Origin: Paenibacillus endophyticus
GTDB lineage: Bacteria; Bacillota; Bacilli; Paenibacillales; Paenibacillaceae
Direction: 5' to 3'
DNA length: 64,000 bases
NCBI RefSeq assembly: GCF_014192395.1
Contig: NZ_JACHXW010000003.1
Coordinates: 1 to 64,000 of the forward strand
In this document: positions 57,323-64,000 of the stretch, in pieces
How positions within the stretch are numbered: the first letter of the stretch is position 1
How the letters are laid out: each line of letters opens with the position of its first letter
Notes under the pieces: model-generated
What the model saw: the letters and a program-made list of their open reading frames with translations, nothing else
Told to the model about the DNA's origin: nothing
Databases searched by the model: none
Program-made: the position numbers and the translations under genes

Positions 57323-58714
57323 TTATGCTCTTATCGCTTCTGGACGCTCCAACACAAAGCTGTGCAGCTCTGATTCGATGGCTCTTTGCGGTTGATCGTC
57401 CAATACTCTAACCAGCTTCGCGCGGCATTCATTGACACCAGCCTCGGTAATTTTGACACGGCATAGCTTACCGATCAATTGCTCCGTACCGTCGAACACG
57501 ACTTGGATATAATTGTCCGTATAGCCCATAACTAAGCCTGTTCCAGGTGCTCCTTTATAATCGCGCTCCGGAATGACGTCAAGCACTTGGCCTACGTATT
57601 GATTTGCATATGCAAGCTGCATCTTTTCGGATAAATCGATCAGCTTATGCACACGCTCGTTTTTAATTTCGTCATCGACCTGCTCATCCATTCTCGCTGC
57701 CGGTGTTCCCGTGCGCTTCGAATAAGGAAAGACGTGCATTTCGGCAAATTTCATCTCTTCCATGAACCGCAAGCCGTCTTCGAACATTTCTTCCGTCTCG
57801 CCTGGGAACCCAACGATTACATCGGTTGTAATTGCAACGCCAGGCATCGCTTCATGCAGCCGTTTGATCTTAGCGGCAAATTCTGCCGTCGTGTACTTGC
57901 GGCGCATACGCTTCAATACGGAGTCTTCGCCTGCTTGAAGTGGAATATGCAAATGGCGGCACATTTTGCTGGAGCGATTCAGCACGTCGATCATGGCATC
58001 ATCGATTTGGCTTGCTTCAATCGAGCTGATGCGAATGCGCTCCAGCCCCTCCACCTTGTCCAAATCCCAGAGCAAGCTGGTCAAATTGTAGTTTTCCATA
58101 TCATCGCCGTAGCCTCCGGTATGAATACCGGTTAATACGATTTCTTTATAGCCTGAAGCCACAAGCTGCTTCGCTTGCTCCAGCACGCTTTGCGGCGCGC
58201 GGCTGCGGGATAGTCCGCGTGACCAAGGAATGATGCAAAACGTACAGAAATTGTTGCAGCCTTCTTGGATTTTCAGGAATGCACGAGTACGCTCCGAGAA
58301 ATCCGGTACGTCCAGTTCTTCGAAGTCACGCGTTTTCATAATGTTGCGTACGGCATTCACCGGTTTGCGGTCGCCTTGTATTTGATCGACGAAGCTCATG
58401 ATTTTCTCGCGGTCCTGCGTGCCAATGACGAGATCCACGCCTTCGATTGCCATAATTTCCGCAGGAGAAGTCTGAGCGTAACAGCCCGTTACCGCGATGA
58501 CAGCATCCGGATTGCGGCGAACAGCCCGTCTAATAATTTGACGGCTTTTTTTGTCTCCCGTATTCGTTACCGTACACGTATTAATTAAATACACATCTGC
58601 AGTCGCTTCGAAATCGACCTGCTCGTAACCTTCGTTTTTAAATAACTGCCAGATCGCTTCTGTGTCATAGAAGTTCACTTTGCAGCCTAGCGTATAGAAT
58701 GCGACTGTTGGCAT
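57323..58714 (-). CDS. mtaB: tRNA t6A methylthiotransferase MtaB
   Basis: The 463-residue radical SAM enzyme adds a methylthio group to t6A37 in tRNA. Cys11, Cys47 and Cys78 are the auxiliary cluster ligands, and Cys153, Cys157 and Cys160 (CNNFCTFC) bind the SAM cluster. A TRAM domain is near the end. The ribosome site GGAGGAG lies in the end of rsmE, with 5 bp between genes. Confidence 0.97.
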   Translation of the reverse strand: MPTVAFYTLGCKVNFYDTEAIWQLFKNEGYEQVDFEATADVYLINTCTVTNTGDKKSRQIIRRAVRRNPDAVIAVTGCYAQTSPAEIMAIEGVDLVIGTQDREKIMSFVDQIQGDRKPVNAVRNIMKTRDFEELDVPDFSERTRAFLKIQEGCNNFCTFCIIPWSRGLSRSRAPQSVLEQAKQLVASGYKEIVLTGIHTGGYGDDMENYNLTSLLWDLDKVEGLERIRISSIEASQIDDAMIDVLNRSSKMCRHLHIPLQAGEDSVLKRMRRKYTTAEFAAKIKRLHEAMPGVAITTDVIVGFPGETEEMFEDGLRFMEEMKFAEMHVFPYSKRTGTPAARMDEQVDDEIKNERVHKLIDLSEKMQLAYANQYVGQVLDVIPERDYKGAPGTGLVMGYTDNYIQVVFDGTEQLIGKLCRVKITEAGVNECRAKLVRVLDDQPQRAIESELHSFVLERPEAIRA

Positions 58715-58719
58715 AGTTG

Positions 58720-59496
58720 TTACGCTCCTCCCATTTCTCCTGATTCATATAATAAGCAGGTTAATCCTACGATGCCCGCTGTTTCCGTTCTCAGTATTCT
58801 TCTGCCCAGCCCAACTAAGACAGCTCCTGCTGCTTCGGCCTCTGCCGCTTCACGATCGGTAAAACCGCCTTCTGAGCCTACAATCAGCAGTACCCTTGGA
58901 CTGTGTACGGCAGCTTCGCTGGCACGCCATTCACTAACGGCAGAGCGTACGCCTCTTCCATGAGCCAAATGACCCTCTCGCTCGTAGCAAAACAACGCCA
59001 GATCATAATCGGCTATCGACTTGACCAGCTCACGCCAGCTATGTAGCGCTTCAATTGCGGGTATACGACTGCGATGAGCTTGTTCAGCCGCTTCCTTTGC
59101 GATTTTGCCCCAGCGATCAATCCGCTTCGCTTCTTTCTTGGCGTCATACTGTACAATCATGCGCTCTGATTGAAAGGGAACAAAAGCAAAAGCGCCAATC
59201 TCCGTACCTTTTTGAATGACCAGCTCCATCTTGTCGCCTTTAGGCAAGCTTTGCGCGATCGTTATCGCCCAATTCGGCTCACTATCCGCGCTCAGCAGCT
59301 CCACAATTCCTGCCGTTATAAGCATTGGAGAAGCTTCAAGTACAGCCACTAAAGCCGTGCGCGACTGTCCGTCACTAACGATAAACTGATCGCCAGGCTT
59401 CGACCGCATGACACGAACCGCATGATGCGCATCCTCGCCTACCAACCGAATTTCGGAGTCGCCAAACTGATCCGCCGCTATAAAATATCGTTGCAT
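58720..59496 (-). CDS. rsmE: 16S rRNA m3U1498 methyltransferase
   Basis: The 258-residue SPOUT methyltransferase has the C-terminal knot motifs LIVGSEGGFTDREAAEAEAA and LGRRILRTETA. It follows the M50 gene after about 120 bp. Order prmA-rsmE-mtaB is conserved with B. subtilis, except for the M50 gene. Confidence 0.96.
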   Translation of the reverse strand: MQRYFIAADQFGDSEIRLVGEDAHHAVRVMRSKPGDQFIVSDGQSRTALVAVLEASPMLITAGIVELLSADSEPNWAITIAQSLPKGDKMELVIQKGTEIGAFAFVPFQSERMIVQYDAKKEAKRIDRWGKIAKEAAEQAHRSRIPAIEALHSWRELVKSIADYDLALFCYEREGHLAHGRGVRSAVSEWRASEAAVHSPRVLLIVGSEGGFTDREAAEAEAAGAVLVGLGRRILRTETAGIVGLTCLLYESGEMGGA

Positions 59497-59618
59497 CGTC
59501 CTTTTCCAACCACCTTAAACAAATTCCATCCTTCATAATACCATGCATGCCCATTTAAAATCTATCAGAAACCATTGCCAGTCACTCAATAGTTAGTCTG
59601 AGAATAGCTAGACGACAA

Positions 59619-60296
59619 TTAACTCATAAACAATTTGAATGCTAATTGCAGGGTACTTCTAGCAAGGTCGTTCCCTATGTTTAGAATAGGATCCAGCGTT
59701 ACACGCCTAAGCGGCGGAATAAATACGACGAGCAGAAAAATGAACATTCCCCATTGAACGTTTTGATCCATTTTATAACGTATTCTGAGTGGCATTAGAT
59801 CCGAGATAATCCGATACCCATCAAGCGGCGGCAGTGGAATTAAATTAAAAACAAACAGTAGAAAATTATAGGAAATAAAATAACCGAAAAAGCGTTGTAT
59901 GGCGAGACTTACCCCTGGCGAACTTGATTCCATAACTCCGACTGCGTCAAGTCCTACAAAAATAAATACGCCGATAATACCTAACAATAGATTGCTCAGC
60001 GGACCAACTGCCGTCACTATAATGCTCATCAACCGCGGACTGCTGAACTTGCTTGGATTGACAGGAACAGGCTTCGCCCAGCCAAAACCAGCTATAAGTA
60101 TCAGCAAGGTACCGAGCACATCCAAGTGGACCCGAGGATTCAGCGTAACCCGGCCGGCATTGTAGGCTGTATCATCGCCAAATTTATACGCACTATAAGC
60201 ATGAGCGAACTCATGCACAGTAAATGCAATAATTAAAGCCAAAACGATAAATGGCAAATCTTCAAGCGGGAACCGTAAAAAGCTCTGCAAGTCCAT
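59619..60296 (-). CDS. Site-2 protease family (M50) membrane protein
   Basis: The 225-residue membrane metalloprotease has HEFAH (28-32) and the third zinc ligand motif NLIPLPPLDGY (about 165-175). There are about six membrane segments. The substrate is unknown. Its ATG overlaps the prmA stop as TAATG, so translation is coupled. Confidence 0.9.
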   Translation of the reverse strand: MDLQSFLRFPLEDLPFIVLALIIAFTVHEFAHAYSAYKFGDDTAYNAGRVTLNPRVHLDVLGTLLILIAGFGWAKPVPVNPSKFSSPRLMSIIVTAVGPLSNLLLGIIGVFIFVGLDAVGVMESSSPGVSLAIQRFFGYFISYNFLLFVFNLIPLPPLDGYRIISDLMPLRIRYKMDQNVQWGMFIFLLVVFIPPLRRVTLDPILNIGNDLARSTLQLAFKLFMS

Positions 60297-61294
60297 TAAG
60301 TCACCTGTGGCTTTCTCGCTATGAATGCTATCCAGTCTTCATCGCGGCGTTTCTCGACGATTTCAAATCCAGAACGGATCAAGCCTTCTTCCACATCGTC
60401 CTCTTTGTTCTTGTAAATGCCTGAAGCGATATAAATGCCGTTTGGTTTAAGTGCTTCATATACGTCGTCTACAAAAAGCAATATAATCTCTGCCAGTATA
60501 TTGGCAACGACCAAATCCACGGGCACCTTAACAGCGGTAGTCAACGGCGCAGATCCGCCAGCTTCGCCAGATTGCCCTTCTTTGATTACGCCTAGCAGAT
60601 CACTTAATCTCACTTCGACTTGCTCCGACAGCTCATTAAGCTTCACATTCTCGGTTGCGCTAGACACGGCAACAGGATCAAGATCCAGCGCGAGAACGTT
60701 TTTCACGCCTAAGCGGCAAGCTCCGATCGCAAGAATGCCTGAGCCTGTTCCAACATCGATCATTTCTTCCCCGCCGCGGATAACCGTTTCAAGCGTCTGC
60801 AAGCACAGTGCCGTCGTCGGATGCGTGCCCGTACCGAAAGCCATTCCCGGATCCAGCTCGATAATCCGCTCGTTCGGGCCTGCTTCGTACACTTCCCATG
60901 TCGGCTTAATCGTAAGCGTCTCCGAAATACGGAGCGGCTTGAAGTATTGCTTCCATGCGGTAGCCCAATCTTCTTCATCGATGACGAGCGCAGAATATTC
61001 CACCGTACCAGGATCGATATCGAATTCGCGAAGCTCTTCTACCCGAGGGCGAATGGATGCGATAAGCTCTTCCATATCCGTGTCTTGATTAAAATAACCC
61101 TTTATAATCGCTTGACCTTCTGGAATATCATTAAGCGGAAGCTCGTACCATTGTCCAAGCGATGTATCACGCTGCTTGCTGAGCGTTCCCGACTCTTCAA
61201 TAGATACGCCGCCAGCTCCGAGCTCATGCAAAAAGTTAGATATCATCTCTTGCGCTTCTTCTGTTGTTGAGATTGTAATTTCATGCCATTTCAT
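60296..61294 (-). CDS. prmA: Ribosomal protein L11 methyltransferase
   Basis: The 332-residue PrmA methylates L11. It has the N-terminal substrate domain (WHEITISTTEEAQEM) and the SAM domain with DPGMAFGTGTHPTT and DVGTGSGILAIGA. A Gly/Ser-rich insert, GQSGEAGGSAPLTT, near 260 makes it slightly longer than usual. I use ATG 61294 after GGAGGATATTAC. Confidence 0.95.
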   Translation of the reverse strand: MKWHEITISTTEEAQEMISNFLHELGAGGVSIEESGTLSKQRDTSLGQWYELPLNDIPEGQAIIKGYFNQDTDMEELIASIRPRVEELREFDIDPGTVEYSALVIDEEDWATAWKQYFKPLRISETLTIKPTWEVYEAGPNERIIELDPGMAFGTGTHPTTALCLQTLETVIRGGEEMIDVGTGSGILAIGACRLGVKNVLALDLDPVAVSSATENVKLNELSEQVEVRLSDLLGVIKEGQSGEAGGSAPLTTAVKVPVDLVVANILAEIILLFVDDVYEALKPNGIYIASGIYKNKEDDVEEGLIRSGFEIVEKRRDEDWIAFIARKPQVT

Positions 61295-61381
61295 ATGTAA
61301 TATCCTCCAGTAACAATCGTAAACGGCCGCCTGCAGCCGCAATTGGCCAGACAATCGTTTCGCTATAAAAACCTAACAACT

Positions 61382-61410
61382 ATTGTACACCAGAGTGTGG
61401 TTTTACACAA
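61382..61410 (-). promoter_or_regulatory. Candidate promoter of prmA
   Basis: TTGTGT (61405-61410) and TACAAT (61382-61387) on the minus strand are 17 bp apart. It would drive prmA-M50-rsmE-mtaB. Confidence 0.5.
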
Positions 61411-61483
61411 AATTTGGCGCAGCCGACTTCATGTGTTAATTGTTACTAAAGGAGCTAGCTATCTTGTTGTACAAGCAGCAATA

Positions 61484-61526
61484 ACAAATAGACTGCGGGC
61501 TGGCTGGCTGCCTGCAGTCTATTTGT
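61484..61526. terminator. Terminator after the 68-residue gene
   Basis: ACAAATAGACTGC (61484-61496) pairs perfectly with GCAGTCTATTTGT (61514-61526), with inner GGC/GCC pairing. It lies directly after the stop at 61529. T-rich sequence on both sides makes it possibly bidirectional. Confidence 0.7.
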
Positions 61527-61528
61527 CG

Positions 61529-61735
61529 TTAGTTCATTCTTGTATGGGTATTGCCGCCTATTTGACTTATGAGGTGAAGAGCTCGATCAGCGACTGACTC
61601 ATCTACCGTTGCCGTCAGCCTTCCGCTGGCAGGCAATCCGCTAACCTCAACTACGCGCAGCGCCTGCAGCTTTCTCCATGCCTCTTGAGCTGGTCCTTCG
61701 CCTTCGAAGGTCGCTTGAATTTCAATTTCACTCAT
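61529..61735 (-). CDS. Small hypothetical protein
   Basis: The 68-residue protein (MSEIEIQATFEGEGPAQEAW...) has a possible beta-alpha-beta fold, but I recognise no family. It overlaps the end of the YfhD-like gene by one base, so the two are co-transcribed. Confidence 0.65.
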   Translation of the reverse strand: MSEIEIQATFEGEGPAQEAWRKLQALRVVEVSGLPASGRLTATVDESVADRALHLISQIGGNTHTRMN

Positions 61736-61890
61736 TATGCCTGCTCATTGCGCGCGTCAGCTTCAGCAGCACGCTGGGCAGCTTTACGATCAGCTTCGTC
61801 CGCGAGCTCCTCAGAAAATTCTACATCTTCGTTTTTACCAACCGGCAAATTTCCGAAATTTTCTTTCTCCAAGCTGTTATGTTCCGTCAT
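61735..61890 (-). CDS. YfhD-like small protein
   Basis: The 51-residue protein contains DVEFSEELADEADRKAAQRA, the core of YfhD-type small proteins of spore formers. The function is unknown. I use ATG 61890 after GGAGGG; the longer frame lacks a site. Confidence 0.7.
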   Translation of the reverse strand: MTEHNSLEKENFGNLPVGKNEDVEFSEELADEADRKAAQRAAEADARNEQA

Positions 61891-61978
61891 CGTTGATTCC
61901 CTCCGGTCTTGTAGATGTATGGTTCTCCTACCCGAATAGAATATGTTTGTCCGCCCTGAACTATACAAGCCGACAAAG

Positions 61979-61998
61979 AAAAAAAGGCGGACCGGGTT
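61979..61998 (-). terminator. 3' half of the dnaJ terminator, split by the IS3 insertion
   Basis: On the minus strand AACCCGGTCCGCC is followed by seven T. Joined without the IS to the sequence at 63471-63490 (GGCGTTCCGGGGTGAATAAC), it forms GGCG/CGCC and CCGGG/CCCGG stems with a GTGAATAA loop. This is a terminator whose loop holds the dnaJ stop. Confidence 0.8.
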
Positions 61999-62023
61999 TG
62001 AACTGTGACCCGAAAGATAGACA
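61999..62023 (+). repeat. Left terminal inverted repeat of the IS3-family element
   Basis: TGAACTGTGACCCGAAAG begins the element. It matches the right end (TGAACTGTAACCCCGATT, reverse strand) over most of its outer part. Confidence 0.88.
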
Positions 62024-62055
62024 CTTTAAAAAAAGTGCCCATCTTTCGGGTTTTT
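62009..62055 (+). terminator. Terminator hairpin inside the IS left end
   Basis: CCCGAAAGAT (62009-62018) pairs perfectly with ATCTTTCGGG (62041-62050), with inner CACTTT/AAGTG pairing and TTTTT after. It would block outside transcription from reading into the transposase gene, a common IS safeguard. Confidence 0.75.
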
Positions 62056-62100
62056 GTGTTTAAATTAAATTTACTAAATCGAACGAGGGATACTAACATC

Positions 62101-62529
62101 ATGACTAAACGTAGCTGTTTCACACCATCACAAATGAGATTACTTGAGTCTAATCCCAATGTCATTCACGTATCGGAGAAATCCATTTCATATACACCCG
62201 AGTTTAAACTTCACGCAGTCCAATCTTACGAGAGTGGCAGCGCACCTATGCAAATTTTCCTTGATGCTGGATTTGACGTTGTTGTCATCGGTACAAATAA
62301 CCCTCATAAATGTCTAAACCGTTGGAGGAGCTCATATAGAAGCTACGGAGAGGAGGGATTGTTAATGGATCGCAGAGGCAGAGCTAGTACAGGCCGGCAC
62401 ACTTCTAAGGAGCTGACCCCAGAAGAGAAGCTTAAACGTGCTGAAGCTAAGATTAAGTTATTGGAAGTGGAGAACGAATTCCTAAAAAAGCTCGAAGCTC
62501 TAGAAAGGAAGGTGAAGCGCGATCGCTAA
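62101..62529 (+). CDS. IS3-family OrfA (HTH protein)
   Basis: The 142-residue OrfA has a helix-turn-helix region (about 30-80; YTPEFKLHAVQSYESG) and a leucine-zipper-like end (LKRAEAKIKLLEVENEFLKKL). It binds the IS ends. I use ATG 62101 after GAGGGA. Near its end lies the slippery site where OrfB is joined. Confidence 0.88.
   Translation: MTKRSCFTPSQMRLLESNPNVIHVSEKSISYTPEFKLHAVQSYESGSAPMQIFLDAGFDVVVIGTNNPHKCLNRWRSSYRSYGEEGLLMDRRGRASTGRHTSKELTPEEKLKRAEAKIKLLEVENEFLKKLEALERKVKRDR
62484..62490 (+). other. Programmed -1 frameshift site AAAAAAG
   Basis: The heptamer A-AAA-AAG in the OrfA frame is the standard IS3-family slippery site. A hairpin (GAAGGTG 62508-62514 with CACCTTC 62530-62536, inner AGCG/CGCT) covers the OrfA stop and may aid slippage. 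Confidence 0.85.
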
Positions 62530-63431
62530 CACCTTCTGAGACCTTTGAGCTCATCGAAGCTACTATTAGAAATTACAATATAAAAGGCCTAACCGGGTAT
62601 TTATGCAACCTTGCAGGGGTAAGCCGAAGTGGATACTACCGGTGGGTAAAGGCGGAACCGTCAAGGCAAGAACGTGAGTACGCGGACGAGCAGGATTACG
62701 AACTCATTAAGGAACACTTCGTGGCTCTTAACGCTAAGGCGGGTGCCCTCACGATTAAAATGCATCTGGAACGGGAAGATGATGCTGTCATGAATCATAA
62801 GAAAATTCGAAGACTTATGCGCAAATATAACTTAGTTGCCAAAGTACGACAGGCAAATCCATATCGTAAACTGGCTAAAGCTACACAAGAGCATAGAACG
62901 TGCCCGAACCACTTAGATCGTAATTTTGATCAAGGAGAACCTGGTAAAGTGCTACTAACCGATATCACCTATATGCGTTACGGAAAAGGCCAATGGGCTT
63001 ACCTTTCCTGTGTGAAGGATGGAGCGACGAAGCAAATACCTGCACATGTTGTATCCACATCCTTGGAACTCAGTATTGCAGAGAAGACGTTAGAGCAGCT
63101 GCTAAGTAGCTTAGATTACAACGTTCATCCGGATGCAATCTTTCATTCAGATCAAGGCATGCATTATACTCATCCACTATTTCAACAGAAAGTAAAACTT
63201 GCAGGTTTTAAACAATCCATGTCACGAAAAGGAAACTGCTGGGACAACGCGCCCATGGAGTCATTCTTTGGTCATATGAAAGATGAGATGGATTATGAAG
63301 ACTGCCAAACCATAGAGGAGCTTCGTCAAAGAGTTAACGAATACATCCTAAAGTACAACACATCTCGCTATCAATGGGGGTTAAAAAAGATGACTCCTGA
63401 CGAATACAGGAGCCATCTACTTTCGGCGTAA
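62484..63431 (+). CDS. IS3-family OrfB transposase (DDE), made by frameshift
   Basis: OrfB has no good start; it is read after the -1 shift, giving an OrfAB protein of about 440 residues. The DDE triad sits in TDITYMRYGKG, HSDQGMHYTHP and NAPMESFFGHMKDE. The frame is intact to TAA at 63429-63431. This domain does the cutting and joining. Confidence 0.93.
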   Translation, partial: KKARSSRKEGEARSLTPSETFELIEATIRNYNIKGLTGYLCNLAGVSRSGYYRWVKAEPSRQEREYADEQDYELIKEHFVALNAKAGALTIKMHLEREDDAVMNHKKIRRLMRKYNLVAKVRQANPYRKLAKATQEHRTCPNHLDRNFDQGEPGKVLLTDITYMRYGKGQWAYLSCVKDGATKQIPAHVVSTSLELSIAEKTLEQLLSSLDYNVHPDAIFHSDQGMHYTHPLFQQKVKLAGFKQSMSRKGNCWDNAPMESFFGHMKDEMDYEDCQTIEELRQRVNEYILKYNTSRYQWGLKKMTPDEYRSHLLSA

Positions 63432-63445
63432 CACTTTTTATTAAA

Positions 63446-63470
63446 TGTCCACAATCGGGGTTACAGTTCA
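63446..63470 (-). repeat. Right terminal inverted repeat of the IS3-family element
   Basis: On the minus strand TGAACTGTAACCCCGATTGT begins here. It is followed outside by GTT, the target duplication. Confidence 0.88.
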
Positions 63471-63471
63471 G

Positions 63472-64000
63472 TTATTCACCCCGGAACGCCTTTTTCATCT
63501 TATCGAATATGGATTCATGATGCTCTTGGTCCGTTGCTGCCGAATCGCCGCTCATACCGCCGAATTGACGCAGCAAATCCTTCTGATCGTCAGTCAAGCT
63601 TGTTGGCGTTACAATTGTAACCTTTACATGCTGATCGCCTTGGCCGTACCCGCGCAATTTCGGAACACCTTTGCCTTTGAGCCTGAAATAAGTTCCGGTT
63701 TGCGTTCCAGCCGGCACCTTGAGCTTAACCTTCTCCGTCAAAGTCGGAATTTCGATCTCATCGCCGAGCGCAGCCTGAACGAAAGTCAACGGCACCTCGC
63801 AATAAATATCGTCGCCTTCCCGTTCGAAGAATTCATGCGATTTCACGCGAATGACAATGTATAAATCCCCAGCAGGCCCGCCGCGCAAACCTCCTTCGCC
63901 TTCGCCTGTCATCCGGATTTGCGCTCCGTCGTCAACGCCCGCAGGAATGCGGATATTGATTTTGCGTTGGCGTTTCACTTTACCGGCGCCGTGGCAAGTT
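63472..64000 (-). CDS. dnaJ: Chaperone DnaJ, C-terminal part (cut by window end)
   Basis: The visible 175 codons cover the last zinc-finger repeat (TCHGAGKVK) and the C-terminal substrate-binding domains ([33 protein letters not shown]). DnaJ delivers substrates to DnaK. The J domain and remaining zinc motifs lie beyond 64000. The stop TAA (63472-63474) was preserved by the IS target duplication. Confidence 0.97.
   Translation of the reverse strand, partial: TCHGAGKVKRQRKINIRIPAGVDDGAQIRMTGEGEGGLRGGPAGDLYIVIRVKSHEFFEREGDDIYCEVPLTFVQAALGDEIEIPTLTEKVKLKVPAGTQTGTYFRLKGKGVPKLRGYGQGDQHVKVTIVTPTSLTDDQKDLLRQFGGMSGDSAATDQEHHESIFDKMKKAFRGE

Larger units (their letters stand above)
61999..63470 (+). 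mobile_element. IS3-family insertion sequence
   Basis: A complete 1472-bp element. It has imperfect terminal inverted repeats beginning TGAACTGT, a 3-bp target duplication GTT (61996-61998 and 63471-63473), and orfA and orfB in the usual -1 relation with an A6G slippery site. A terminator hairpin lies near the left end. The DDE residues are intact, so it may be active. It lies between dnaJ and the YfhD-like gene, oriented convergent with dnaJ. Confidence 0.95.

Noticed and set aside
60435..61088. 217-codon plus-strand ORF
   Set aside because: It is a shadow of prmA; its Ser/Thr-rich composition mirrors the codons of prmA.
62101..63431. Transposase pseudogene caused by a frameshift mutation
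   Set aside because: The orfA-orfB break is a -1 step at an A6G slippery site, the normal programmed frameshift of IS3-family elements, and both frames are otherwise intact.

Overview
The window looks like a chromosomal segment of a spore-forming Bacillota, most likely Paenibacillus or a close relative. The gene order follows the Bacillus dnaJ to sigA block: dnaJ, prmA, rsmE, mtaB, then rpsU, yqeY, nfeD, floA, yqfC, yqfD, phoH, pgpH, ybeY, dgkA, cdd, era, yqzL, recO, glyQS, yqfL, yqxD, dnaG, rpoD, then trmK and nif3. Sporulation genes yqfC and yqfD are present, ribosome-binding sites are strong, and TTG and GTG starts are common. This is inference from synteny and protein resemblance; no search was run.

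Layout, left to right. At 1-117 lies the edge of a probable IS30-family element. At 248-7990 a leftward glycogen operon runs glgB-glgC-glgD-glgA, then a GH15 glycosidase gene where Bacillus subtilis has glgP. At 8136-20177 is a mixed region: a small cysteine-finger protein, a PAS-HTH regulator, helD, a queuosine-precursor transporter behind a preQ1-I riboswitch, a membrane alpha/beta hydrolase, an ABC ATPase, a RelP/YwaC-type alarmone synthetase, three small conserved genes and a secreted subtilase. At 20240-20651 is RNase P RNA, on the minus strand and with type A features. At 20748-31311 are nif3, trmK, a membrane protein and the T-box-controlled series glyQ-glyS-yqfL-yqxD-dnaG-rpoD. At 31339-32880 is a DHA2-type MFS exporter.

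From 33034 to 45833 is the leftward conserved housekeeping and sporulation cluster from recO back to the HIT protein. It includes a 51-residue yqzL gene at 33949-34104 and a six-copy 38-bp tandem repeat just upstream of yqfC. From 45892 to 57207 is a block not found in this position in B. subtilis: two unknown genes, addA, addB, an RlmI-like rRNA methyltransferase, a Na/Pi cotransporter-like protein and a NUDIX hydrolase. From 57323 to 61890 are mtaB, rsmE, an M50 peptidase, prmA and two small genes. A complete IS3-family element (61999-63470) follows, then the 3' part of dnaJ, which is cut by the window end.

Most of the window is ordinary core genome. The most noteworthy signals are non-coding: the IS3-family insertion into the loop of the dnaJ terminator hairpin, the 38-bp hairpin repeat array in the yqfC leader, the preQ1-I riboswitch, the type A RNase P RNA, and a hairpin that seems to be both a terminator and the cover of the next gene's Shine-Dalgarno site. 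I found no convincing undescribed multi-gene system, CRISPR array or defence island.
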